A stretch of DNA of 64,000 bases from Quillaja saponaria (GCA_029379385.1 CM055614.1:186001-250000), one strand, 5' to 3'; shown: positions 24,517 to 36,776, numbered from the stretch's first letter. Notes: generated by a model from the sequence alone, not told the origin. Numbers and translations: made by a program.

Positions 24517-26805
24517 TCATGGAAATAATCTATGTGCTGACAATAAGGATGATGATGAGGAAGAGAAAGATAAAGAAACGGTGGACGTGGCTGCAGAGGA
24601 TCCTTCCGGCGAATTTCTGCACACCGGACATGTAGGATTCATCTTGAGCCACTCATCCACGCAATTTGCATGGAAGTAGTGGTTGCATTCTGGTATACTC
24701 CTCAGCGTCTCTTTGGGCTGATATTCGGACAGACAAATGGGGCAAGTCGTTTCACTGGCCTTCGGCAATCGACGACTCTCCCCAAGCAGGGTCTGTGGAA
24801 ACTTGTCGATTGTGGGCCCATCAAGACCCGTTACGAATCGAGAAGGTTGAGGAACAACTGAGGAAAATTCAGTGCTGGGTTGGTGCCGCTGATGGTACAT
24901 CCTGGCCTTGCTCAAAATGCAACTGGTTAGCCCAATGATACAAAATAGTCCAGGTATTCCAATGCCTAGAGTGATGCCGTATTTGGCACTCCTTGAGAGA
25001 CCTTGTACATACAAATTTATACTATATTGATCAAACTTATAAACAATAGTAAAAAACTACTATTTTTTGTGTATTTGCAAAATTATATTTTTAATTTAAT
25101 AGGTGCTGTTGGAGATTCATTTATTATGTTTACCTTACAACTAATTAAATCATTCAAATTATTTTTTGAAAATAAATTCTAACCAATAATTATTGTAGAC
25201 ATTGGCATTATAAACAAGTACTTTCTATTTTTCTAATAACAAATATTTTGACCACATCATAGTTTCTTTTATTCTTCTTATTATAATGAGACAACGGTCA
25301 ACGTTGGCTTCATTTTTTTAATCTTTCTGCGCCCATTTGGAAATTTCTGTTGAATGGGATTCTCGTTGAAATTTAAGAACCATGGCAACTTATAATCAAT
25401 TTAAAATCATACCTATTCTACTAATTAGGTTGCTAGAGTTCATAGATTCAATTGTATTAAAATCTTTATTCTTCATTCTTTTGCAAAACTGAAAAAAAAA
25501 AAAAAAAACACCTTTATTCTTGTTTTTTTCTTTTCTTTTTGGATTACAATTCTATAGTTAAACAACATTTTTACCTTTACTTTGTAAAGGTGACCTCTAA
25601 CCCTATTTTTTAAATTTATTATTTAGCGATTATTATGTCTGAACAAACTTATGCACATCTCAATCCTAACATTTTCTCTAATGAAATTTAAAGTTAGGAA
25701 AATGATTCACCTTCTTCTAATCTCCTGGGAATCCTCATCTTATTTGAACATGAGACTTATAACCGATAATTTGACGTTTACAAATTAAAATCCTCATGTT
25801 CAGTTACAGGCGTATTTTCTTGACAACTAAATTCAATTAGTTATTATTATAATATTAATGTGTGAGAGTACCACAGTTATTTGTATATGGTTCTATTAGT
25901 ATGCATAGATGATTGGTTCCTTTCCTTCGTCTTTTTTACTCCAATCAAACAGTGCACAAGTGAAGTGGAGCGACCACAGAGAATTTTAATTACCAGCGAC
26001 AGGCATCTTTGAAAATTCAAAACAAGGAGAACAACATCGTGCTCTCTTTTACGTCAAGACAAGAATTGAGAAAACAAAACGGAGAAAACATACCTTGGCT
26101 TTCCTTTTGCCGATTGAAGCACCCAACTCGGAGACCCGTACTGCTTACGAACCCACAATCTCCACCTTCCGTTTCACACCTTCCACAACTGGGCTCGTTC
26201 CAAGATAATTCAATATCTTCATTTAGACAGTTCCAAAAAGGCCACATCTCCATATTCGAAATCGGAACCAAAGCCGACGAAATGAATTTACAGAAACTAG
26301 ACCACCGTGGCGAAGCAGCCCGAACCGTCCTTGTAGCTATCACCGAAAAGTTGTCGTTAATATTATCACTACGACAAGAAGCCGGTAGCAGCGATTCCGT
26401 AGACGAGCAGTTAAGGAAAGTGATGTTGAAAATATCATAAGCACTTCTGTCGAAATAGAAAGGCGAACGGGAAAGGCTCAAATTCTTAAGAAACCGTTTT
26501 GCGAGACAGTTATCCGGGTCATTGATCCGTACAGTTTGGAGTTCGTAATCGATTCTATTGACTACGTAGTCTCCGGAGTTGGGGAGAGTGAGAATTGTTT
26601 GGCTTTTGTTTTTGCAGGATAGTTCTAAACCGGGATAGCTACGACAGGCAGAGTTTTGAGGATCGGCTCCTTTTAATCCGAAAGGAAAATGAATACGAAG
26701 TTCGCCGCAGTATATATCTTCGCAAAATTGAGGATTGCTAATTGTTGGATCAATAAGGAAGAGAAATATCAGTAGAGGTAGATACAAGAATGGTAAGGAA
26801 GCCAT
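24517..26805 (-). CDS. RING-H2 ubiquitin ligase with extracellular GUB_WAK domain (ATL20-22 type)
   Basis: Membrane-anchored E3 ubiquitin ligase of 398 residues from two exons, 26805-26094 and 25001-24517, joined in phase 1 across a 1.1-kb intron. Exon 1 gives a signal peptide (MASLPFLYLPLLIFLFL) and a GUB_WAK galacturonan-binding-like domain with CGELRIHFPFGL, YPGLELSC and the closing SCGRCETEGGDCGF. Exon 2 begins GLSRSAKYGITLGIGIPG, leading into a transmembrane helix, then a cytosolic tail. The RING-H2 finger CPIC-x14-CNHYFHANC-VDEWLKMNPT-CPVC contains the Trp needed for E2 contact. The tail is Ser-rich. The start at 26805 is preferred over 26865 because the longer frame has a charged leader before the signal peptide. 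Relatives ATL20, ATL21 and ATL22 share this architecture. Substrates are unknown. Confidence 0.92.
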
Positions 26806-26865
26806 TGGAGAGAAAGTGAAGAATGGGGGTGTGTGTTTGTTGATTTTTTCGATGGTGAAACACAA

Positions 26866-27891
26866 AAACAGAGCCTAATAGATGGAATTATAGGGCTAGG
26901 ATTCCGTGCTTTGGGAGCTTTTATTTTAGGCACTATGTGGTGACGATGTGAAGATGACTGAGAAGCAGGTCATTGTCTTGCTCAGAGGGACACCCGTGGC
27001 ATGAGTGTAGTGGTTTAAAGCTGCAAAGTCATGTGGCTGCGACTCTTAATAGTCTAATTCTACAGATGAATATTTTCCGAGTCAACGCTTGCATAAACGC
27101 TGTCTTGAGCCCAAACCTCGGTTATAAAAGCGTGATTTAATCGGCCATTCTTTCGTCGAATTAGGTAAGATGGGTGATTGATTTGATTGCCTCGTATATG
27201 ATATATCAATCAATATATAACTGTACTTGTTAATTTATTTGTAATTTGTCACTGTTTCATTTATTTTAATAGTTGTTACTGATTCAATTGGAAAAAAAAA
27301 AAAAAAAAGTATAGGATAATCCAAGCAGAAAAATAATAAGAGAATTATGTCTCTAATTTCTTTCCAAAACAATCAATCCAATCCTTGTTAATTTCTTCAA
27401 ACCAAAATTCCAAAAGTACAACTAAAATATGCAATTAAAATTTAAGTATTCTTCATAAAATTGAGATTAACACAAATAAACTAAAACACACCATTAAAAA
27501 TTAAAAAAAAAGGCAGTAAGAGAAAATTCACAACCCATCAAGTTTGAAGAACTTAATTACAAATGAAGAAATTCTTTACTTGCAACTGTTCTAAATAAAA
27601 TATGTTATTAACATTAAAAGAATTAAAATTGTGGTCACACCAATAAAAACCAACGGCGTCACTCACATCATATAATTAGTTTCTAAATCAATAGTATATA
27701 TTTAATTGGTCACACTAATTTTAAAAATTTCTTTAAGTATCTTTAAATTTACCATAATTAATTTAACAACTTAGCTGCAATTTTGTAATTAAACCTCTTA
27801 GAATACTTCTTAATAAAGTAATGTAACCCATTAAATAATGATCTATTTTTATTAGTGTGACCACAATCACATCCCTCATACAAGAGTTTCT
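26866..27891. other. Intergenic: ATL promoter and F-box 3' flank
   Basis: AT-rich, with a poly-A tract at about 27293-27308. No coding signal. The right side is the 3' flank of the F-box gene. Confidence 0.6.
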
Positions 27892-29255
27892 CTAATATTG
27901 GAAGTAAACTCTGTCACAGTAAGGTATTGGAGTTGGCCACCATGGGAGCACAATTGGGAATGCTTTCTTCGCATATTGGTTGGCGTAGGGTGCGTTAAGC
28001 GGAGATGACATAGAATTATCACCATCTGAAACTATCTCAAAAGTCTGAGTCAGCAGATTGCAGGAAAAAACTACGTCTGTATACTGTATGTACATAATGT
28101 TACTATTATATGGATGAAAACTTAGCACAATGGGATAATATATTTTACCAGCAGGCTCAAGTATCTGCCTATGAATATCAAATCCGTTCCAAATCTCTGG
28201 GTTGAAACAAATCTTGTGCATCAACTGCCATGTACCTGTCCTGGTCTCATTACCGAAGTCTTTGAGTTCCCAAACAAGCACACTGTCTTCGCCATCATAG
28301 TGTTTAGATGAGAATTGTGATAATCTCAAATACCCACATGAGAGTCCAAGACAAGCTAAAGCTTTAGATTTATAGGTGAAGCTTATGGGAAAATCAATGG
28401 AATGACATTGCTGCTGAATGGTGTCTACACCATAAGGATTGTACACAAGAGTTCCATTAGCATTCAAGAAATACAGCCTTCCATTATAGGCCACACCCAT
28501 AGAGCAAGCAAGAAAACAAGTAAAACCCTTTGAGCACGACACATCAATTAAACTCCATCGTCCAATCTCAGATGAGAAAACCCAACCTGAAACACATTTT
28601 TTGTACCTGAAAACCGAGGAATATGAACCACCCTAAACCTGCGCTGTTGAGAAGTTTTGAGTACCACTTCTTTTTCTTCTATATGATAATAAGAATCACA
28701 TATGAAGCCCATCATATAATGAGCACTACAGATCAGAGCTGGAGGGAGCTTAATCCACTGCTTGGTGATTGGGTTGCAGATACAGTATATACAGTAGCGA
28801 TTCATTGGTTTTGAACACAGAATCAAATCGCTTGAACTCCCTAAGATGGTAGTGCCTATCAATTTAGGTTGTCCACAAATTTGTCCTTTGTTGAATGGTT
28901 CAAAATCTGGGCCAAGGAACTTCAAAGAAAAATCTTGTTCGAGAGGCACTGCTTCTAAAGCTGGTACCTTGGGTATGATTAGAAAATAGGAGGGCTCAAA
29001 GATGAAGGAACAATTTTGCTGTGAGTAGAGGCAATGTTGGCGATAAATAAATCTGCGAGTAAAATTAGGATTGGAAATCAAAAGGAACCATTGCTTTGAA
29101 ACAGACTTGCATCTCAAAACGAATTTACATGGGAGTAGAATAAAAATCTCGAATAGTACGTCATCGGATAGGTCGCTAATAGTATGAGCCTTGAATGATA
29201 TTGAATTCAAATTGGGTGGAATTGAATTCGAACAACGTTTCAATACCACTGCCAT
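27892..29255 (-). pseudogene. F-box protein with F-box-associated domain, frame broken by a 20-bp insertion
   Basis: F-box proteins recruit substrates to SCF ubiquitin ligases. The N-terminal half (MAVVLKRCSNS at 29255; an in-frame ATG also exists at 29309) has an F-box: ISDLSDDVLFEIFILLPCK through VSKQWFLLISNPNF. The following region (CNPITKQWIKLPP and so on) is typical of plant F-box-associated domains. The frame changes near 28585-28612, where the eight bases TTTCAGGT (minus sense) are directly repeated around 12 foreign bases, a net insertion of 20. Skipping it restores RFSG-WVFSSEIGRWSL and leads straight into VSCSKGFTCFLACSMG and the rest of the domain, ending at 27892. As read, translation stops at 28548 after about 235 residues. 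The inserted 20 bases look like GT...AG but are far too short for a plant intron. Otherwise the gene is well preserved, so the break is recent or allelic. Confidence 0.8.
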
Positions 29256-30090
29256 GGAAGATATGCGTAAGCAACTGAGTTTGTTAAAGGCGTGGAGGCT
29301 AGGGTACATAGCTTTTTCTCAACTGAGAATATTGAAGGAGGAAGGTCAAAGTAACAGTTATATATGGAAGAAAGAATGAGAGAAGAGACAAAAAAAAAAA
29401 AAAAGGGTTAAACGTGCAAAGTTTTTTATGTGGGCTTTGAATCTGTCATATGAGAGAAGCTCATAACCAAAAAAATAGTTAAGCCCATTAATTTTACTCT
29501 TTAATTATTAAAGTATTAAATTTTATTTTCTCTTTAAAAAAATCAAAATATCATTAATAAAATCAAAATTATAAAGATGATAATAAGAATTAAGTTCAAT
29601 AAAAAAATTAAAAAATAGTTTTAATTAATAAAATACGTAATAATTTAAAATGGTTGAAGTTTGATTAAAAAAAACAAACAAAAACGTATTAAATAGAAAT
29701 TTAAATTTAAGATAATAAAGCTTCGATTTTTCAAAAAATAATGAAAGTAAAATTTAATAGCTTGATAACTAAATGATAAAATTAGTATTATATTTATTAT
29801 TAATTGTAAAATGACTTAGAGTTCATTTGGCGGCCAAATGTGCAACCCAATTCCTTTTCTTTTTAAAAAACATAAAAAAAGTGAAAACAAACACTTTTGC
29901 CTCTATGTTTGAAACATAAACGCAAAACGCCTATGTTATACGCTTAAAGCTACTTTTTTTGCAAAGAAATAAATAATTACATTTCTTTTAATTGGATGCA
30001 ACATATGGGATTTGGATTCTCTAAAATTCTTTTAATCTTAATTATTTATTTAATTTTTTATATCTCAATCACCCAAATAATTTATGGTTA

Positions 30091-30211
30091 AAATTAGAAT
30101 TAGAATTAGGATTAGGGTTAGTATTAGGGTTAGGGTTAGGATTAGGATTAGGGTTAGGGTTAGGATTAGGATTAGGGTTAGGGTTAGACTTAGGATTAGG
30201 GTTAGGATTTA
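30091..30211 (+). repeat. Degenerate interstitial telomere-like repeat, TTAGGG/TTAGGA type
   Basis: About twenty six-base units run head to tail, mostly GGGTTA and GGATTA with a few GAATTA and one GACTTA. The period is six, not the seven of the usual plant telomere TTTAGGG. The left end is the most diverged. It is flanked by plain AT-rich DNA. Confidence 0.85.
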
Positions 30212-30659
30212 AAATAAAAATAGGGTATATTTTAATATAATATTCAATTTATTAATTAAATAAAATAATAGAACTTAAAATTAAATTATTTAGGATGGTT
30301 GAGATTAAAAAAATAGTGTGAATGACTAAGATTAATTAGAATTCTATTAATAAGGAATTTCTAGAGGAGCCGAATCCCAATATGTGACTGTTAAAACTTT
30401 GTTTTTAATAAATTGACCTAACGGAGGAGAATGCCATTGATGTGATTTTATTTTTTATTTTTATAAATTAAAGTTATTTTTTTTATTTTTCTTCACCATT
30501 TTAATCATTTTATAACATAAAACATACATGTCATTTTGATAATTTATATAGCAAACCAAAAAATATATATATATAAAAACTAAAAAATAAACTAATTGAT
30601 CATGTAAAATTATAATACAGCTTAAGATTATCTATATAGATTTCTCTCCTCCAAATAGC

Positions 30660-30922
30660 AAATCAATTTTTATTAAGAAGAGTTACTCGTATACTTATAT
30701 ATAATGTGAAATTATATTATATGTTAGCAATGTAGGGAATTAGGCCTAAAACCCACAACACTAATGTCATGTTAAAATATATTAGAAGAGCCTGGAACCC
30801 AGTTCTGATATCATGTTACAGCTACATTCTTAAAATTAATTAATCGTTATTAAGTAAAATGACCCATATTTCTATATATAATATGATGCTCCCCTATATT
30901 AGCAATGTGTGAGAAATTATCA
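30660..30922 (-). mobile_element. Remnant of a miniature LTR element (TRIM-like)
   Basis: Two diverged direct repeats of about 85 bases (roughly 30660-30745 and 30835-30922) share ATTAAG near one end, TATATATAAT in the middle and TTAGCAATGT near the other end. Between them, on the minus strand, 30813-30802 reads TGATATCAGAAC, two mismatches from TGGTATCAGAGC, the primer binding site for initiator tRNA-Met used by many plant LTR retrotransposons. It sits just after TGTAACA, as an LTR end would. The whole is only about 260 bases, consistent with a TRIM. It is decayed and has no coding part. Confidence 0.4.
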
Positions 30923-32793
30923 GATGCCAAAGCTAGTGTGATATATCAAAATCAAGGTAACTTTAATTTATCTTTTTTTTTTATGGAGACCGAGCCCAAG
31001 CTTGGTCCAAAATGCTTTCACCAACTGTTTCTGTAATCTGTACGACTTAATTTTAGGAGAATTTTGGTGCTAGTGAAACGTAGATTGAATCTCAAAGGAG
31101 CCCAATGGGGAAACGGGCCGGCAAAGGTGAGTTAGATGATGAAAAGGTTGCATCAAATGACTATGAAAACAATAAAAGCTGCATGCCTGCATATGGTAAG
31201 GGTGGAATGGGGTGTTGTTGTAGTGGTCTTGCATGGAATCTGGTGATTCAGGTCAAACAAAATGAAACTATGTGATTCCTATTATTCATATAATTCAAGT
31301 TTTTGCATCTGCTAGTTAAGACAGACAACTTCGCATATATTATATATGTCCTGTCAACCTATGCCATGAATTTCATATGGCGTTTCAACTTAATGTTCAA
31401 GAGTACTTTTCACTATTCATATTTTTTGTTATGATCGTCTCATGATATATTCTTTTCGTCAATGGGGTAAAAAAATCATTACCAGTCTAAAGAATAAAAT
31501 CTGAAAAGAAAATTATCTTAATTAGGGACTTCAGATGTAAATATTTTTACTTGAAACACCCAATATTTCTTTTTCTTTTTCTCAATTATTTATGGCTAAT
31601 AAAGAAGTCCAGTTAGTTTTAGGACTATAAAAAATGGCCTTTTCGAGTGGATCTAGATATTTTCCAAAAATTATCAATTTTAATAATTATTATATTTATT
31701 TAAGAATTTTCTTTGTTTTATTAGTTTTTTTGAAAATGTGACAATTCCAAGTTCTATTGACAAGTACTATGTAAAACTTATGCTGTAGACTACCAAAAGG
31801 AGTATAATCATGAATCCTAAGTGCAATAAGAATTGATAATGAGTCTGGTGAACTAACTTATTTAATATTTATTTAATAATTTAATTATTATTTATATATA
31901 AATTTATAATAAATATATTTATATATGAAAACTAACATATATTATAATATGGTTAGATAATAAGTTATTCAAATATTTTTCTATTACATCTTGAGTTTTG
32001 GCAAAGCTCAGCTCAAGCTCAACTCGTTGCCATTCCTGTGTAACAAATTACTTATAAACAAGCTAATTAATTATTCTATTACACTTCTGAAAATCATTAA
32101 ATAACTAATTTAATTTTCGTTATTTAGCATCTCTTTAAACTTAATTATCTCTACTTATTATCCATGAGTAATACTTCCTTGCTAGCGTGAATTAGTCAAG
32201 AAATATAAGACCTGATTGAACAAACCTTGACTGACAGTTAATTTTCATAGCTAGTAAAGAATATTTCAACAAACAAACACAGAATCATAAACTCGGGATA
32301 AAAAATAAAAATAAAAATTTGTTTTTTTATTTTTTCAATTAATATCTAATAACATCCATATATGTTTATTTCTTAGGTATTAATATATATATATATTTTA
32401 TTTATTTATTTATTTTTGCTAAAACAGTATTAGTATCTAAATCTACCAAAACAATCAAAATAACAGATAGTAAAAGGCAAATAACAACAGAAGTCTACTT
32501 CCATGGCGCTGACCGGTGACACAGATATACAAGACACGCAACGGAACTGCCAACTCGACAACTTCTTCAGGCTGGCCAAATTCTTCTGGCTCACTAGGTT
32601 CTTCAGACCATACCAGAATTTGACTTAGTATTTGCTTAAAAGCTCTCCATGGCATAACAGGACTTAATCTCATGAAAAGGCAAGCAGTGATATGTGACTG
32701 TGTATGCACCCGACCCATAGGAATCAGTCAGGCGATGCACTTCTTCTTCAAGCTGCTGTAAATTTGCTATCTCGCCCATAACAATAGTACCAA

Positions 32794-34750
32794 TTAGGTC
32801 GTGATTTCGCTCCAAGTAAATTGAACACAGTACCTATTGTGTAGTAGTTTTTCTTCGATCCAGGTGGCTAATGTAAGACAGGCTATCCCAAGAATTTGAA
32901 GGTTTCTTTTGGCTCTGAAGTACCCTTTGCCTACGAACTGGCCTAGGAGGATAATGGAGAGAAAAATTGTCTCGTCCCGGAGACCTTTCATTGAAGATTC
33001 CTGCCCATTTCAAATCAAATTACACGTGTGAACTAGAAATTGTATCGAGTTAATGATACAATGCCATATCCTCAATCCCAACAAAGTACCGTATGATACA
33101 TAATTAGTTAATTAAGTCAATCTTATATAAAGTCATAAAAATTTAACCTTTCTACCAATTAATGAAAAATATATATAATTCTATTATATCCAGATATGCA
33201 TCAAATAATGACTAATAGGATCCATAATTTAGGATCAAACATTTTTAATCCAAAACCTATTTTCTTTTGGTTTTGGTACAATCTAAGATATTTGGTAACT
33301 GCCTTCATATACGCTTCTCTTATTTCCTTAATAAGAAAATTATAAACTATCCATTTTGTAACTTCAATAAAATAGCGGCAGTGTGGTGTCCTATCACTGC
33401 ATTTTCCGATAGAAGTTCTCAAGAAGAAATCAAACGAAGAATACGATCGAGAAGAATTACATTTCATCAATAATGGGTGTCATCACTAAATGACGTGTCA
33501 CAATACCTTTCAAAATGCAGCTTTGGTTTTGAAAGACATTCAGGCTTGTAAAGTAAGTATCAGTTTTGGATTTTGATTTTCAATTTAGACAAATTTAAAA
33601 TAATAAATAAAGAAAGGTTACGACAACATAGGGAAGAACCTCAATGATCCACTGGACCATTTGCGACCTTTGCTGATTTAAAATGGAGCAGAACTTCTCA
33701 GCATACTTCGGCAAAAACACTTGACACCTCTCTATCTTTCTCAACATTTGGTAGATCTCTTCTCCATCTACATCTTCAATCCTCGCAACCTATAATTTAA
33801 AATTTTACAACATAAGTTGCAGAGCATATATTCAAAATAATCCAGAGCATCAGAATTGTTACTTACAGAAAATGCAAAACCAATGATAAAGAAACAGATG
33901 CAGATTTTTAGAGAAAACGAAATTCAGTATCAGTGCTATTAAAAATGAAAACATACTTCTGTATTTGGATACTCATCGTCAATGTGCACAGACATTGCAG
34001 TATATTGAATTATATATTCCAAGAAATTAGATGGAGCATAATCTGAAAAATCTACGTCTGAGTTTCCCTGGAAAATCTCCGATTGGAGGTCAAATGCATC
34101 TTCAAAAGAGAGTTCCGAAAATTGTCTCTTCCTCAAATCTGACCTCTTCTTACTCTCTGGACTAACTTGAAATATGCTTGAGTAGCACGAAATGTCACGG
34201 CCGAAGCAAGAGCATATGCTTGAATTTACAAAAAATTCTGATAAGCCTGAGTTGAGATATGAAATGAAGAGATTCACAGAGATCTGAGATTGTTTCCGGC
34301 GGCGACGAAATTCCTTCTTCTCAACTATCAGTTCGTTCAACGGTAAATATGCTTAAATTGTAAGAAATTTCACCACCGAAGCAAGAGCGTTAGATAGAAT
34401 CAACTGAAACTACAGAGCAACTAGAACTCTTACCAGAGAAAGGTGAATTTATCAGTCTGATGTGAGCTCGTTTTCGGCTTGGAAATTTCGATCGGAGATT
34501 CTTCTCACCTATCAATTCATTCTACAATCAAAATGCTTAAATTATAAGAAATTTCACCACCGAAGTAAGAGCGCAAGATAGAATCCACTAAAAATACAAA
34601 GCCACCATAACTCTTACCAGAGAAAGGTGAGTGTATCAATCTGAAGTGAGCTCGTTTCCGGCATGGAAATTTCGATCGGAGATACTTCTGAATTATAGGT
34701 GTTGGTTTTGCTTTGTACTGCTGCTTCAGTTTGAATGCTTTGGTTTTCAT
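32794..34750 (-). pseudogene. Truncated SDS-type (SOLO DANCERS) meiotic cyclin
   Basis: SDS is a plant meiosis-specific cyclin. Here, exon-1-like sequence (34750-34618) gives KPTPIIQKYLRSKFPCRKR, matching the SDS N-terminus. A later exon ending at 33957 gives SEIFQGNSDVDFSDYAPSNF, the SDS acidic motif. An intact 50-codon exon (33789-33640) gives EEIYQMLRKIERC through RSQMVQWIIE, the start of the cyclin box. The next exon (33000-32834) gives LRDETIFLSIILLGQFVGKG and RNLQILGIACLTLAT. After that the rest of the cyclin box (normally beginning YNS and containing EVVAMEWLVQEVL) is not found. Between exon 1 and the acidic-motif exon are further diverged copies of exon 1. Several hundred residues of the SDS middle region are absent. 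I judge it a pseudogene or a strongly reduced paralogue. Confidence 0.65.
34186..34695 (-). repeat. Three tandem copies of an SDS-like exon-1 segment
   Basis: Three consecutive units of about 175-190 bases start on the plus strand with GAAATTTCACCACCGAAG or close variants, at 34186, 34361 and 34549. The two right-hand units share long near-identical parts (CTCTTACCAGAGAAAGGTGA, GTGAGCTCGTTT, GAAATTTCGATCGGAGAT). The left unit is more diverged. Each covers exon 1 plus its splice donor (CTG|GTAAG) of the SDS-like gene. Confidence 0.8.
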
Positions 34751-36700
34751 TGTTTGGCTACTGAGAATTGCGGAGAAAAAGTGGTGGTGTTGGTTTACGG
34801 CGGCAAAATTTGAAATTGATCAGAAAATTGAGAGGGGGGTTTATATACTAAATGGTACAAGGAAGTCAGCGACTGTGTTGCCCAAAACTAACTATTTGAA
34901 CGTGCTCGCATCTAGCCGTCCGATTTACTGGGTTTGTGATCTCAAGTGATAGGCGATCTTTGTTATTTTAAACTTTTATTCTCGTTTTAGAAGTATGACG
35001 CCTCAAAAAATTTCAAACACTCGGCAATAATAAATAGAACAAACATTCTTAATAGCGTTTTTCATTCAATTAATTTTAAGCATAAGTAATTGTTACTACA
35101 TTGACGGTACTAAATACACAACCGAGTAATTATATTATGCACATTATTACTTCTTATGATTGAACCTCTCTTTTTATATTAAAAATTAAAATTTTGTTAA
35201 GCTAAAATATCATATAACATATTTTAGGCAGAATAACATTTATGAATCTTAAAATGTCACGTTTTTAGAAATATTATTAAATATTTTCTTACAGTCTAAC
35301 ACTATTAACATTTTGAAAGAGAACTAATTTAGCTTAAAATATAATTGTTGTCACATAATGACAAATTTTGTTTTTGCTCGTCTTATAAATCCTTTCATTC
35401 TTGTTTTCATCATCTATTGTTAAAAATCATGAATATAAAATTTCTAATTAATATAACATTTTAAAAAATTAATTTTAATTTTTTAGGGAAAAAATATGAA
35501 AAAGGAATGAGGGAGAGTAAAAGTTCAAATAATTTTAGGAATAAATTAATTTAAAAAATGATACTTTTAAGATGAAATAGACCAAGAAATGATACTTCAA
35601 ATAATTTTGTTACATGATTTGTCAACTAAACATATATGTAACGTCTAATAAATTATTTTAAGTCATATAAGTATTTTTTTTCTATTTAATATTAACGATG
35701 TTAGATTTAAGGGATATGTTTTAAAATTTGAAGATAAAATTAATTGAAAAAATAATTATAAGATAAAATGGACAAAAATTATTATGTTAGGAACTACATG
35801 GTAATGCCATTTCGCCTAGATTAAAAAGGTTTTAAGATAATTTCACAACCTTCACAACACATGAACAGGATAGATTTTTCGAGGCCTGAACGTGCATGTT
35901 TAGGCTTGAACGTGATGGGTTTCAACAGGAAACAAAACTTTTGTTAACCCCACATATTATGCCACCATATATGATATATTTATTAAGTGATAAGTATGCG
36001 AACCAGAATTGACCGTGCATATGGGAATCCCACGCGGAGTCAAGTTCTTAATACAAATATAACTCACTCTCCTTAGTAAAAAATTAAAAATCACATTAAA
36101 GTACAATTTATTATGTTTCAGTCTTTAACAAAAAATAATTCATGTGTATCGTAAGTGAGTTTCATTCGTTGATAAAATTGAAAATTGAAAATATTTATGA
36201 TATTAACAATTTATTAATGAAATCAAAATTAATTAATAAAAATTCTTTTGACTCCAATGAAAAAAAAATTATGGCTTCTGCCACTGTCAAAAAGTAACCA
36301 GCAGTGGGAGTTACTGCAAGAAAAGATTTTGTTAGATGCTGATCCGAGAAAGAGAGACGGGTTAAATATCAGGAGGGCTGGAATAAGAAAGAAAACAAGA
36401 ATTATTTTCGTGAATCACAATTATGTTTAACACACAACGCAAAAATTGCGCTATTAATTATTTTATATTGGTTTGGGTTGAGGGAGAAACTAGAATTATG
36501 ATCTTAAATCATAATGTGTTTTTAATTTGTTCAAAAATTATGTTTTATGTTTGTGATTTAGAATGATTTGTGTATAAATTATAAAAAATAAAAGTTAAAA
36601 TATTACGAGTAAAAAAAATGGACCCACGTGATCAAAAGACCCAAACGGACATGGCGCGACCGCGCGTCCCATACCGCTGAGTCGCTGACCCAAGCGGGGG
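34751..36700. other. Intergenic, no gene seen
   Basis: AT-rich between the SDS-like relic and the UBR7 promoter. The open frame at 36248-36430 encodes 60 residues with no recognised features and lacks splice or promoter context. Confidence 0.6.
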
Positions 36701-36725
36701 CCTAATGAAGATAAAGGCTCAATAT

Positions 36726-36776
36726 GGCGGGAAAAATGTCCTTAAAGTCCTCACTCGCGTATAAAACAAACCCTAA
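36726..36776 (+). promoter_or_regulatory. UBR7 core promoter: E2F site, TATA box and telo-box
   Basis: GGCGGGAAA at 36726-36734 is the complement of TTTCCCGCC, a consensus E2F site. TATAAAA follows at 36760-36766, and AAACCCTAA at 36768-36776 is a telo-box, an element frequent near transcription starts of plant growth-linked genes. A leader intron probably runs from 36898 (GTACAT) to 37024. Binding is inferred. Confidence 0.5.

Larger units (their letters stand above)
29310..32454. other. Long AT-rich intergenic region with repeat debris
   Basis: No exon-like sequence. It contains the telomere-like tract (30091-30211) and a small LTR-element relic (30660-30922), both listed separately, plus many A/T runs and (AT)n stretches, for example 30569-30574 and 32385-32396. 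Confidence 0.6.

Noticed and set aside
26009..26440. 143-codon plus-strand frame
   Set aside because: Antisense shadow of the GUB_WAK exon.
28593..28612. 20-base GT...AG segment as an intron of the F-box gene
   Set aside because: Far below the minimal size of plant introns; the flanking 8-base repeat fits an insertion better.
30091..30211. CRISPR-like spaced repeats
   Set aside because: Head-to-tail hexamers without spacers, in a plant nuclear genome.
32455..32718. 87-codon frame as the C-terminal exon of the SDS-like cyclin
   Set aside because: Shows none of the cyclin-box residues expected there; left unassigned.
36248..36430. 60-codon frame upstream of UBR7
   Set aside because: Lys/Arg-rich AT-biased sequence with no promoter or homology clue.
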